Origin: Synechococcus sp. RSCCF101
Lineage (GTDB): Bacteria; Cyanobacteriota; Cyanobacteriia; PCC-6307; Cyanobiaceae
Direction: 5' to 3'
DNA: 64,000 bases
Assembly (NCBI RefSeq): GCF_008807075.1
Contig: NZ_CP035632.1
Location: forward strand, 1,860,001 to 1,924,000
Positions 9,083 through 17,289 of the stretch are shown in pieces; the first letter of the stretch is position 1; every line of letters starts with the position of its first letter. The translations under genes and the position numbers were made by a program. The notes beneath the pieces were generated by a model that made no database searches, was not told the DNA's origin, and saw only the letters and a list, made by a program, of their open reading frames with translations.

Positions 9083-10275
9083 CGCGCCCTCGCCTCGGCG
9101 GTCTGCCCTGGCTGTAGTGCTCCTGGCAGCAGCAGTGATGGGGGCCGCCGAACCAGGCATCCGTTCGGCTGGCGTGAGCCTGGGGGCAGGGATGGATGGC
9201 GGAGTCACCGGTTCCGAGTGAGGACCTTTTCGTGTCGGATCTGGTGACTTTCCTCCTGTCGGCTGACACCTCGAACCACGATTCCAGGCGAGCCATCGGA
9301 GCGATTCCCCTGCCTGGTGGACATCGATGAGATCCACACCGTGGACCAGGTCTGGGCTACCGATATCACCTACATCCCACTGCAGAAGGGCTTTCTCTAT
9401 CTGGTGGCGATCATGGATCTCCACTCAAGGCATGTCCTCAGCTGGAGGCTCTCCAACAGCCTTGACACGGAGTTCTGCCTGGATGCCTTGGAGATGGCCC
9501 TCTCCGATGGGCGAAAGCCAGAGATCTTCCATTCCGATCAGGGCTGCCAGTTCACCTCTGCTGAGTTCGTCGCCAGGCTGCAGAAGGAGGGAATCAGGAT
9601 CAGCTGGTCCGGCAGGAAGCGCTGCTACGACAACATCCTGGTCGAGCGACTCTGGAGGACGCTCAAGCATGAGGAGGTCTACCTGCATGCTTACAGCGAT
9701 GGCTGGGAAGCAGAAGTCAGCCTGGCCCGCTTCCTGTGGAGGTACTGCAATGTGAGACCCCACAGTGCCATGGGAGGCAGAACTCCCAATCAGGTCTACA
9801 CTGAGACCGAACCCAGTTCCTCCCGTCCGGGGTTAACGATGTCAGGGGCTAAGGCTGTCCAATAAAAGGCACCCACCTCACCTTGGAAGGCCCAAGAATG
9901 ATCCTGATCTGGTGGCAGCCGAGAGACAGCAATTCGCCGTAGACCAGCGGCAGCGCAACGCCGTGGAGGGCAAATTCGGCCAGGGCAAACGCCGCTTTGG
10001 CCTCGCACTGATCCGGGAGAAGCTGGCAGCGACGCAGGGTTCAGCGATTGCGATCAATGTGCTGGTGATGAACCTGGAGAAGCTGCTGGAGCTTCTTTTT
10101 GCCCTTGTCATGCTTTGGCTACAGGTTCTCCTGGGGACAGAGGTCGTTGATGGAAGCAACTCTGCGGCCTCTGATTACAACGCGGTGCCGGCCTGATGAA
10201 CAGCCGTGCAGCAGAACTGGCGACCGTCCACTGCGCTCTTGCTTGGCGTGTGGGCTTTTCAGGAAGCCCTACAAA

Positions 10276-10335
10276 GACGCATTGGAAAGATATGACAAGT
10301 CCCCGGTGGTGTGATTGAGAGGGGCCAATAACATC
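10276..10335 (-). pseudogene. Left end of IS-I' beyond IS-D1
   Basis: The complement reads CCCCTCTCAATCAC then CCAATGCGTC, matching the left end and OrfA start of IS-I. It continues the fragment at 4487-4730 once IS-D1 and one TACAAA copy are removed. The outer boundary is blurred; host genes begin immediately after. Confidence 0.6.
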
Positions 10336-10359
10336 CCCGAGGGCGAGGCGGCGCCAAGC

Positions 10360-11223
10360 TTACAGCCGAGAACGCCAGGTCTCAACGAATGGAGCCAACT
10401 CGCTCTCTTGCAGTCCAAACTCCTCGAGACTGAGGGGAACAACTTGGGACCGGGCAAAGTCAATAATCTGACAATGATCTGACCCACAATGGGGAGTGTC
10501 ACGTGTCAGAAAGTCTAGACTCACTTGGATCGATGTAGTCAGTCCCGCCAGCTCAGGCTCGGCAGCCAGGAGATCGCCAACTTGCACGTTGGCTCCGAAT
10601 TCGTGGATGAGACATTTTGTGTCGAGATTCAATCCCACATTGGCTATGCCATCAGCCCTGAGGGCCTTCACGACATCCAAAATATCTGACAGGGTGTTAC
10701 AAAATTCAGCTCCCTGATCGCTTGTGTTGTGCTCTAGAGAAAGAGTATTCTCGGGGCCAAGGATGGTTGCCATCCAGCCGCAATTGGCAGTGAAACGTTG
10801 CTTTAGCTCGAGATCAGTAAGGGCTGAATTTAGCCGTTTCTTTTGCCCAGGACTACCGAGAATAAAAACTGAGCACCCTGTCGTCTTACCCAAGGCCCTG
10901 AGTCCTAGCATCCGCGTGAGGAGCGAAGGTTGATTGATTAGGTCATCTGCTAGGTTGATCTCTAATCCGTAGGTGAGAGACTGTACTGTTTCCACAGTAC
11001 TGCGCTGCATTAGGTGACTCAAGGAATGCTGTACTGCACCAGAGTGTAGCTCTATATGTTGATCCCAATCCCTGCCTAGAACCATAGTAGGAACGAGCTC
11101 AACCCGTGTGGTTCGAGCCTGTGCCATCACCCTATCAAATCCCGCCCATGTCCACTCAGGCATTAGCCTCACAAGGTTTATCATTGAGAAGCTATAAGGC
11201 AGCTCTGTAGTAGATGGGCTCAT
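10360..11223 (-). CDS. TIM-barrel sugar isomerase/epimerase-like protein
   Basis: 287 aa, third gene of a minus-strand cassette. It resembles the xylose isomerase-like TIM-barrel superfamily (sugar phosphate isomerases and AP endonuclease family 2): NLVRLMPEWTWAGFDRVMAQ at the first strand, LSLEHNTSDQGAEFC, NVGLNLDTKCLIHEFG and VVPLSLEEFG, with Glu/Asp/His placed as expected of metal ligands at strand ends. It probably acts on a sugar or sugar derivative made by the two upstream enzymes. ATG 11223 overlaps the upstream stop (ATGA), with AGAGG about 8 bases upstream. The gene is AT-richer than the 46-64 kb region. The exact substrate cannot be read from the sequence. Confidence 0.75.
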   Translation of the reverse strand: MSPSTTELPYSFSMINLVRLMPEWTWAGFDRVMAQARTTRVELVPTMVLGRDWDQHIELHSGAVQHSLSHLMQRSTVETVQSLTYGLEINLADDLINQPSLLTRMLGLRALGKTTGCSVFILGSPGQKKRLNSALTDLELKQRFTANCGWMATILGPENTLSLEHNTSDQGAEFCNTLSDILDVVKALRADGIANVGLNLDTKCLIHEFGANVQVGDLLAAEPELAGLTTSIQVSLDFLTRDTPHCGSDHCQIIDFARSQVVPLSLEEFGLQESELAPFVETWRSRL

Positions 11224-11993
11224 AGGTGTGACCTCTGCGCTTCGATGAAAGGCTTGAGATGAAGCTTCAGTGCATCATCAGCCGAGTACAGATATTGGCT
11301 TCCTTGAGGTCCGTGAATCGTCTTTACGTTGTAACCTGTCTTGGGCAATTGCCAATTCAGACGCTCATTGATGTCGGCAAACCACGTACTCAAGATGGTG
11401 GAGGTGGCCACGGGCTCGCTTACAACATTCAGAATCCGACCATGGCTCAGCAGCTTCGCTTGATCAAGGACTGCGGCAAGATGGTCCAAGTTAAACCACT
11501 GAAAAGCCGAGTTTGGATTGATTTGATCTAAGTTATTGTTGTTGAGTAGGTCGTAGATGATATTCTTCTTCAAGCCATGGCCAACTAATGCCGGCAAGCG
11601 GATAATGCGTGACTGGTTCCCAAATGTATCTATCACAGTTTGCTCCAACATGGATCTATGCCGACCGTAGGGGTGGCTATCTTTGGACGGTGGGCTGTTT
11701 TCATCCACCGCTGATGGCGGATCATAAACATCCACTGTACTGAACAGAACAAAGAAGCCAGTACAGGCAAGGTCCCTGCAGGCCTCGATCAGATTCTCCA
11801 CCTCCTGTCTGTCCTGCTCGGGGTTCTGATTGGCCCACCATTTTTTCGCTTGCGGCGCGGCACAATAGATGTCGTCGAAGCATTGGCCTGCGAGTGCCCC
11901 TATCTCCCGTCGGCCGACGCCAGTAGCTTGAGGCAACTGGCGAGCGAGATTACTGCCCACAAAGCCGCGGTGACCGATGATGAGAGATTTCAT
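11220..11993 (-). CDS. NAD(P)-dependent epimerase/dehydratase (extended SDR)
   Basis: 257 aa. The Rossmann motif GHRGFVGSNLARQL is at residues 8-21. The conserved central part includes FFVLFSTVDVYDP (usual Thr/Ser-rich strand) and then HPYGRHRSMLEQ, the active-site Tyr position. The usual YxxxK Lys is replaced by Arg (YGRHR). The protein is shorter than typical NDP-sugar epimerases (about 310-340 aa). Start ATG 11993 overlaps the FAD gene stop by 4 bp, with GAGGA 9 bases upstream. Probably modifies a nucleotide sugar or related intermediate of the surface glycan. Confidence 0.8.
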   Translation of the reverse strand: MKSLIIGHRGFVGSNLARQLPQATGVGRREIGALAGQCFDDIYCAAPQAKKWWANQNPEQDRQEVENLIEACRDLACTGFFVLFSTVDVYDPPSAVDENSPPSKDSHPYGRHRSMLEQTVIDTFGNQSRIIRLPALVGHGLKKNIIYDLLNNNNLDQINPNSAFQWFNLDHLAAVLDQAKLLSHGRILNVVSEPVATSTILSTWFADINERLNWQLPKTGYNVKTIHGPQGSQYLYSADDALKLHLKPFIEAQRSHL

Positions 11994-13015
11994 TCGGTTT
12001 CGTCCTCGATCAAAGCCATCACTTCGGCTGCAGCATAGAATATATTATCAACTTTGCCAGAGAGGCACTTGATCAGCCGACCATACCTTTTGACGTAACA
12101 GCTACGGTCATCATCATGACCAAAGGGCTTGGTCTTTACGCACAGTTGGGGATCGAGATATTCGTAATCGTCAAGAAAACCAGGATAGTATCTCATTATC
12201 TGTTTTTCCATCAAGAGCCGCTTGAGATTGATGTCGTGGCTACTGAGGGTGGCAATGGCATGCAAAGCCTCATCGCTGGTGCCATGCTGGGCAATGGGGG
12301 TGTAAGGAACGCTGCTTAGAGTGAAGATCCCCGGTTTCTCGGTGGGGTATAACGAGCAAAGAGGACCGTCAACGAATGTGTAAGCACGAGCCAGGCTGCC
12401 AGCCTCTTTTTTTCTGTAGTAAAGAAGTATCGTGCTCTCAAAGAAAAAATTCTTGTCTGGCATGAGGTGTCCCCACGTACAGTCGATGCAGTAATCAAAT
12501 GATTCACCGTTTACTCTCACGCGGTCATCGTCCATGCTCACAGTGGCCTCCACGCCGAGCTCAATGGTGTCGGGCAGATGTTGATAGAAATGCTGCCGAG
12601 CGCGATCGATCATCAGCACTCTCTCTGCGGTTACCACGGACCCGCAAGGATAGCTGATCTCGACTGGATGCTCCTTCTCCACGAAGTCTAAGCCTGAGGA
12701 CATCATAATAAGCTTGTACGTTGAGAAGTCTATCAGCGAATCACCCTTTGGAACAAGGTAATAGTTTTCGGGGATTGGCTCAGTGAGTTGTTGATATCGT
12801 TCCAGAAAACGAAAAAACCCATCTCTCGATTGCTGTCTAGTGCGGAAGTTGCGAGCGTAATGGAAGCCAAGGTGAAGTCGGAACTGATTGTTGCCTGAGG
12901 CAAATGTGAGTATGTCGTCAGACTTCTCAAATACCCTGATCTCCAGCCCAAGGGCTTTCAGGCGGGTAGCAATGTGCAGGCCGTAGAAGCCAGCTCCAAT
13001 GACTGCAAACCTCAT
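11990..13015 (-). CDS. FAD-dependent oxidoreductase (DAO-like)
   Basis: 341 aa, first gene of the cassette. The N-terminal dinucleotide-binding motif GAGFYGLHIATRLKALG (residues 8-24) is followed by the acidic strand end VFEK, typical of FAD-binding amino-acid-oxidase-like proteins. HLGFHYARN and FDYCIDCTWGHLM fit the flavoprotein fold. A C-terminal segment contains FYAAAEVMALIEDE. Substrate unknown. The tight ATGA coupling to an SDR and a sugar isomerase suggests oxidation of a sugar or amino-sugar intermediate. No strong Shine-Dalgarno sequence is seen before ATG 13015. Confidence 0.8.
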   Translation of the reverse strand: MRFAVIGAGFYGLHIATRLKALGLEIRVFEKSDDILTFASGNNQFRLHLGFHYARNFRTRQQSRDGFFRFLERYQQLTEPIPENYYLVPKGDSLIDFSTYKLIMMSSGLDFVEKEHPVEISYPCGSVVTAERVLMIDRARQHFYQHLPDTIELGVEATVSMDDDRVRVNGESFDYCIDCTWGHLMPDKNFFFESTILLYYRKKEAGSLARAYTFVDGPLCSLYPTEKPGIFTLSSVPYTPIAQHGTSDEALHAIATLSSHDINLKRLLMEKQIMRYYPGFLDDYEYLDPQLCVKTKPFGHDDDRSCYVKRYGRLIKCLSGKVDNIFYAAAEVMALIEDETE

Positions 13016-13341
13016 GAAGATAATCAGCTGGCTGACCAGCGCAGGGGGGCGAATTAGGGAAAATTGACTGTTTTGCTCAGGATGCTACCACTGAACTGCA
13101 GAGAGCGAAAATGGCTATGGTGGCTGCCAAGTCGAATTGGCCGTCGACCAGTAGCTTTGTGAATCGAGTGTTCTCCTTTTACAGCTGGGTCAGCCGCCAC
13201 TTCTTCGCGGATAGGAGGCTGCTGAAATTGCGGCCGAGATAGGAGCTAGTTGTTCTGTCTCAGCAGGTTGTTCAGTGGTCAATGAGGTGTGAGGCCGCTA
13301 CGGGTTGAGGTGCGACCCACCAACCCAGACCTCACGCCTCC
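13016..13341. other. Intergenic region with an IS-B end fragment
   Basis: 13016-13207 shows no gene or clear promoter. About 13211-13260 begins GAGGCTGCTGAAATTG, matching the left end of the IS-B family, and is also closely similar to 32546-32590. The stretch 13280-13341 is probably the upstream end of the IS481 element that follows. Confidence 0.5.
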
Positions 13342-13793
13342 ATGCATAGCCATCCGAATGCCCGCCTGACTCAGCGGGGTCGTCTGCGACTGATCTGCCA
13401 GCACCTCGACCAGGGCCGGTCACTGCCGGAACTCGCTCCTGACGCTGGGATCAGCCTCCGCTGCGCCTACAAGTGGCTGGCGCGCTTCCGCGCAGGCGGT
13501 CCAGCGGCACTTGCGGATCGGCGGAGTGTTCGGCGCCACCAGCGCCGGACGCTCGATCCGCAGCAACTGCAGAAGGCCGTGGCTCTCCGCCGCCAGCGGC
13601 TGCATCTGCGCCACATCGCCCGGCTGCTGGCGGCTCCCTTCTCCACCGTTGCCCGAACCCTCAGCCGGCTCGGCCTGGGGCGACTCCGCAACCTGGAGGC
13701 CAGGCCGCCGGTGCAGCGCTACGAGTGGGAGCGACCGGGTGACCTGATCCACGTCGATATCAAGTCCCTGGCCCGCTTTCCGGAAGGTGGGCC
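13342..13793 (+). pseudogene. IS481-family transposase, N-terminal part
   Basis: About 150 aa: MHSHPNARLTQRGRLRLICQ, the HTH segment LPELAPDAGISLRCAYKWLA, then YEWERPGDLIHVDIKSLARF, which holds the first catalytic Asp of the IS481 core. The remainder is replaced at 13794 by the end of IS21-H. A complementary C-terminal fragment of the same family lies on the other strand at 31976-32540. Confidence 0.85.
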
Positions 13794-14233
13794 TGTCCGG
13801 CGACGATTAGATAGGCGGGACCGCGCAACTACATCGGCGGGTCTCAGGACGCGACAACAGGGCTCCGCTGCTGGTCTGGAGCCCCGCGATGCCCGCCCCT
13901 CTGTCGTTGCGGATCAAGGAGCGGTACATGGCCAAACGGGCCGATGGGCTGAGCCAGCAGGTGGCGGCCGATGCGGTGGGCATCTCGCTGCGCAGTGCGC
14001 AGCGGATCGATCGGGGTGAGCTCCAGCCCGAGGGACAACGGCAGCGGCGGGCCAGGCACTGGCGTACCCGGGCCGATCCCCTGGCGGACGTGTGGGAGAC
14101 CGTGCTGGTGCCCATGCTCCAGAAGGCACCGCAGCTGGAACCCCACACACTGCTGCTGCATCTGGAGCCCCCGCTTTCAGGAAAGTTGTCACCCCTCTCA
14201 ATCGCACACCCGGGGGCTTGATGGAGCAGTTCA

Positions 14234-14623
14234 ATGCGTCGTTACAGCGAGGCCGTCAAGGCTGATGTCAAGAGACGAATGAGCCCGCCCGAGCGACAGA
14301 GCGTGGCTCGGATTTCCGAGGAGCTGGGCATCCACGTGGTGACCCTCTACAACTGGAGAAAGGCCTGGCGTCTGCAGGGAGAGGTGGTGCCCGCATCCGA
14401 GAGGGAGCCAGAAGGCTGGAGCGCTGCCGACAAGTTCACGGTGGTGCTGGAGACCGCTGGCCTCAACGACACCGAGCTCGGTGCCTACTGCCGTGAGCGG
14501 GGGCTGTTCCCTGAGCAGGTGAGCCGCTGGCGTCAGGCCGCCACCGATGCCAACGCCGCGCCAGTGCTGCCCCCGCTTTCAGGAAAGTTGTCACCCCTCT
14601 CAATCGCACACCCGGGGGCTTGA
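14234..14623 (+). pseudogene. IS-I1 OrfA, partial duplicate
   Basis: The first 112 residues match the complete OrfA at 14636 (MRRYSEAVKADVKRRMSPP onward). The frame then runs into the terminal repeat of the following copy (PPLSGKLSPLSIAHPGA) and stops. It retains the HTH but lacks the zipper helix and frameshift site, so it would give a short HTH-only protein if translated. Confidence 0.8.
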
Positions 14624-14635
14624 TGGAGCAGTTCA

Positions 14636-15142
14636 ATGCGTCGTTACAGCGAGGCCGTCAAGGCTGATGTCAAGAGACGAATGAGCCCGCCCGAGCGACA
14701 GAGCGTGGCTCGGATTTCCGAGGAGCTGGGCATCCACGTGGTGACCCTCTACAACTGGAGAAAGGCCTGGCGTCTGCAGGGAGAGGTGGTGCCCGCATCC
14801 GAGAGGGAGCCAGAAGGCTGGAGCGCTGCCGACAAGTTCACGGTGGTGCTGGAGACCGCTGGCCTCAACGACACCGAGCTCGGTGCCTACTGCCGTGAGC
14901 GGGGGCTGTTCCCTGAGCAGGTGAGCCGCTGGCGTCAGGCCGCCACCGATGCCAACGCCGCGCCAGTGCTGACGAGGGCCGAGCAGAAGGATCTGGAGAG
15001 GCTCCGCGCCCGGGACCAGCGAGAGATCAAGGCCCTCAAGAAGGAGCTGCAGCGCAAGGAGAAGGCCCTGGCGGAGGCAGCAGCACTGCTGGTGCTGCGA
15101 AAAAAGTGGGAGGCCTTCTGCTCGGAGGACGCGGAAGGCTGA
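14636..15142 (+). CDS. IS-I1 OrfA (IS3-like, long form)
   Basis: 168 aa. N-terminal HTH about 20-50 (ARISEELGIHVVTLYNWRKA), a second HTH-like region about 65-105 (LGAYCRERGLFPEQVSRW), and a long basic/acidic coiled coil about 118-155. ATG 14636 is preceded by GGAG seven bases upstream. The heptamer A AAA AAG at 15100-15106 permits a -1 shift into OrfB, giving an OrfAB fusion of roughly 530 aa. Without the shift the protein ends FCSEDAEG. Confidence 0.85.
   Translation: MRRYSEAVKADVKRRMSPPERQSVARISEELGIHVVTLYNWRKAWRLQGEVVPASEREPEGWSAADKFTVVLETAGLNDTELGAYCRERGLFPEQVSRWRQAATDANAAPVLTRAEQKDLERLRARDQREIKALKKELQRKEKALAEAAALLVLRKKWEAFCSEDAEG
15100..15106 (+). promoter_or_regulatory. Programmed -1 frameshift site A_AAA_AAG
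   Basis: In the OrfA frame the codons are CGA AAA AAG. Slipping one base back on AAAAAAG joins OrfA (LRKK) to VGGLLLGGRGRLTSA in the OrfB frame. The same heptamer is at 26590-26596 and 37945-37951. It is a canonical bacterial slippery sequence of IS3-type elements. Confidence 0.8.
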
Positions 15143-16227
15143 CGAGTGCCGCGCATCGGCAAAAGGCGATCGCGTTGATCGGTGAGGCCAAGGCCAGCGG
15201 AGCCACCCTCAGCGCTGCCTGCGGGGAGATCGGCATTTCCCTGCGCACCCTCAAGCGCTGGCGGAAGGCCTTTCTGGGTGATGGGGACGGAGAAGACCGC
15301 CGTAGAGGCAGCCCTCGCCATGTCGCCCACCGCCTGAGCGAGGAAGAACGCCAGCGGATCCTGCTCACCTGCAACCAACCGGAGTACGCCTCGCTGCCGC
15401 CGGGACAGATCGTGCCCGCACTGGCCGATCAGGACCTGTTCATCGGCTCCGAGTCCAGCTTGTACCGGGTGCTGCACGCGCATGGTCAGGCCCATCGCCG
15501 GGGCCGTGCACGACCACCACAGGAGCCACGGCCTGTGCCACGGCTGCGAGCGGATCGCCCCAATGCTGTGTGGTCGTGGGACATCACCTATCTGCCCACC
15601 ACGGTGCGGGGTGTGTGGCTGTACCTCTATCTGGTGATCGACGTCTGGAGCCGCAAGGTGGTGGCCTGGGATGTCGCCGAACGAGAAGACGCGCAGATCG
15701 CCGCTGACCTGGTGGGTCGGGCCTGCCTGCGGGAGCGGATCAGCAGAGGCTGCCGCCAACCGCTGGTTCTCCACGCCGACAACGGCAACGCCATGCGGGC
15801 CGCCACCCTCGAGGCCCGGTTGGAAGAGCTGGGGGTGCTGCGTTCGTTCTCCCGGCCCCGGGTGTCGAACGACAATCCCTACTCGGAATCCCTGTTCCGA
15901 ACCGTCAAATACCGTCCTGACTACCCGAAAAGGCCATTCACCAGCAAGGCAGAGGCCTGCGAGTGGGTGGCGTCGTTCGTGGATTGGTACAACCACCAGC
16001 ACCGCCACAGCGGCATCAAGTTCGTGACGCCGGACCAGCGCCACAGCGGGGATGCGGCCGAACTCTGCCGGCGTCGTGCCGATGTCTACGAGAAGGCCCG
16101 GCAGAAGCACCCGCGTCGATGGAGCCGATCCACCCGCTGCTGGCGTCAGCCAGCGGTGGTGTGGATCAACAAGCCACCAGAAGAGCCGCAGAGGGCACTG
16201 GCCATACCATTGGGTCAGGCCGCCTGA
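15106..16227 (+). CDS. IS-I1 OrfB (DDE transposase)
   Basis: About 373 aa downstream of the frameshift site. It has an N-terminal HTH (CGEIGISLRTLKRWRKAF) and then an rve core: Asp in AVWSWDITYLPTTVRG, Asp in LVLHADNGNAMRAA, Glu in NDNPYSESLFRTVKYRP, followed by HRHSGIKFVTPDQRH. Intact to TGA 16225-16227. Translation is expected as an OrfAB fusion; the GTG at 15106 is an alternative independent start without a clear Shine-Dalgarno sequence. Confidence 0.85.
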   Translation: MGGLLLGGRGRLTSAAHRQKAIALIGEAKASGATLSAACGEIGISLRTLKRWRKAFLGDGDGEDRRRGSPRHVAHRLSEEERQRILLTCNQPEYASLPPGQIVPALADQDLFIGSESSLYRVLHAHGQAHRRGRARPPQEPRPVPRLRADRPNAVWSWDITYLPTTVRGVWLYLYLVIDVWSRKVVAWDVAEREDAQIAADLVGRACLRERISRGCRQPLVLHADNGNAMRAATLEARLEELGVLRSFSRPRVSNDNPYSESLFRTVKYRPDYPKRPFTSKAEACEWVASFVDWYNHQHRHSGIKFVTPDQRHSGDAAELCRRRADVYEKARQKHPRRWSRSTRCWRQPAVVWINKPPEEPQRALAIPLGQAA

Positions 16228-17289
16228 AGAGCAGCCCAGGAGTGACAACTTTCCTGAAAGTCACCGGAGCGGACCTTCCCCGGCCAGGAGTGGTACCGGC
16301 GCAAGCGGACCCTGCAGCGGCGTGTGGAGCAGTGGCGGGCCCTGCACGGTCCGGCGCAGGAGGTGATGTTCCTGCAGGAGCACCGGGCCGGTGTGCTGGG
16401 AATCTCCGATTTCACCCTGCTCAAGGGGGAGCCGATCACCGTGGCCGGGGAGGTTCTGGAGCACCGTCTGTTCCACTTCCGCCTGCCGTTCTCCGGCTGG
16501 TGCCATGTGGAGGTGATCCACGGCGGCGAAAGCTTTGTCGCTCTGGCCGAGGCGCTGCAGAACGCCCTGGCTCTCTGCGGCGGGGTGCCAGCGGAGCACC
16601 GCACCGACAGCCTCAGCGCCTGCTTCCGCAACCGTGACGGCAGCTATGCGGGTGCCTACACCAGTCGCTACCGGGAGCTCTGCGCCCACCCGGGTGTGAT
16701 CGGCACCCGCAACAACCGTGGGGTCGCCCACGAAAACGGCGCGATCGAGGGCCCGCATCGGCACTGGAAACACCGACTGGAGCAGTAGTTGATCCAGCGC
16801 TGCAGCAGGGATTTCGCCACCGAGGCCGAGTATCGCCAGCTGGTGTTGCAGGTCAGCGCCGACCTCAACAACCGGCCGAGCGTGCTGCAGAAGCTGGAGA
16901 TCGAGCGGCTGCACCTGCGGCCCCTGCCGGTGGAGCGCTTTGCCGACTACGACCCTGTGGTGGCGCAGGTGCGGAGCACCAGCACGATCGAGGTCCGTTC
17001 GGTCACCTACAGCGTCCCCTCACGGCTGATCGGTCAGCAGCTGACGGTGCATCTGCGCCACGACCGGCTGGATCTGTTCCTGCGCAGCCAGTTCGTGGAG
17101 ACGCTGCCGCGGCTGCATCCCCACAAAGGGCAGAAGGCGCGGCGCCGGATCGACTTCCGCCATGTGATCGAGAGCCTGCGGCGTAAGCCCCGGGCGCTGC
17201 TACGCGTCCAGCTGCAGGCCGACATCCTGCCCTCAGAGTGACGTGACCCCCTTTATCGGTCCAGGCCTTATGAGAGTGGTTGGTCATGG

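Larger units (their letters stand above)
6724..9268 (-). mobile_element. IS21-F copy 1, complete, 2545 bp
   Basis: The ends are TGTCAACCGACA (6724) and TGTCGGCTGACA (to 9268), with a perfect 5-bp duplication CCTCG at 6719-6723 and 9269-9273. Each end carries two repeated blocks (CCGACACGAAAA followed by GTCCTCACT) that probably bind the transposase. istA and istB are intact. A second copy of identical length is at 43259-45803, and a fragment of the istA end is at 24731-24912. Confidence 0.95.
6434..9865 (+). pseudogene. IS-E OrfB (IS3-family DDE transposase), split by IS21-F1
   Basis: The 5' part (6434-6723) encodes LRSLVDHDHSQLSISRQC and GSRRIVAYLAREGIP up to YQRPR. After IS21-F1 the frame resumes at 9269 as TTIPGEPSERFPCLVDIDE and runs to 9865. 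DDE residues: Asp in VWATDITYIPLQKG, Asp in EIFHSDQGCQFTS, Glu in YDNILVERLWRTLKHEEV. Rejoining across one CCTCG copy gives an uninterrupted protein. The separated 3' part from 9317 still contains the full catalytic core. Confidence 0.85.
6065..9880 (+). mobile_element. IS-E (IS3 family) carrying IS21-F1
   Basis: The ends are TGAGGTGG (6065) and CCCACCTCA (to 9880), with a second shared block TCTGGACAG/CTGTCCA further in. A 3-bp duplication CCT (6062-6064 and 9881-9883) flanks it, as is usual for several IS3 subgroups. It lies in the IS-D1 transposase gene. End fragments of this family occur at 19913, 23853, 34060 and 36212. Confidence 0.85.
4846..10196 (+). pseudogene. IS-D1 transposase, frameshifted and split by IS-E
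   Basis: Starts MYRREHRHQLSFEDFFLPFGG. It then has a two-base AG insertion (AAGAGCTCTC where copy 3 has AAGCTCTC, about 4909), so the rest runs in the frame open to 6064. Catalytic residues: Asp in LLIDATCVPADIRYPTD and Asp in VICADQIYRTRANRAFC. After IS-E the C-terminus resumes at about 9881 (GRPKNDPDLVAAERQQF) with the catalytic Glu in AVEGKFGQGKRRFGL. Rejoining the halves restores SGPRLGRPKN in frame. Confidence 0.85.
4731..10269 (+). mobile_element. IS-D copy 1 (IS5-like), containing IS-E and IS21-F
   Basis: The outer ends are GGGCTTCC (4731) and GGAAGCCC (to 10269), flanked by a perfect 6-bp duplication TACAAA at 4725-4730 and 10270-10275. The host sequence is the IS-I' fragment. Without its passengers this element is about 1.7 kb. 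It is interrupted at 6064/9881 by IS-E, which itself carries IS21-F1. Truncated copies start at 24084 and 36421. Confidence 0.85.
14168..16266 (+). mobile_element. IS-I copy 1 (IS3-like), with duplicated left end
   Basis: Terminal repeats share CTTTCAGGAAAGTTGTCAC (left from 14173; right, complement, at about 16241-16260), with outer ends CCCCCG and TCACCG. The flanks show an apparent 3-bp duplication GAG (14165-14167 and 16267-16269). The element contains its first 402 bp twice: 14168-14569 is a partial left copy, then the complete element runs 14570-16266. Copy 3 (37013-39111) has exactly the same compound structure and length; copy 2 (26060) has a single left end. Confidence 0.85.

Noticed and set aside
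7757-9247. Long open frame (496 codons) on the plus strand, with a twin at 44292-45782
   Set aside because: It is the antisense shadow of IS21-F istA: no family motif, Leu/Gly/His-rich composition, and the istA frame has clear HTH and DDE motifs.
13016-13100. TTGACT near 13067 as a promoter element
   Set aside because: It is on the plus strand, pointing away from the minus-strand cassette, and no matching -10 box at proper spacing leads to a gene.
14935-16248. 437-codon minus-strand open frame, repeated at 26425 and 37780
   Set aside because: Antisense of IS-I OrfB; it copies wherever IS-I goes and has no recognisable domain.
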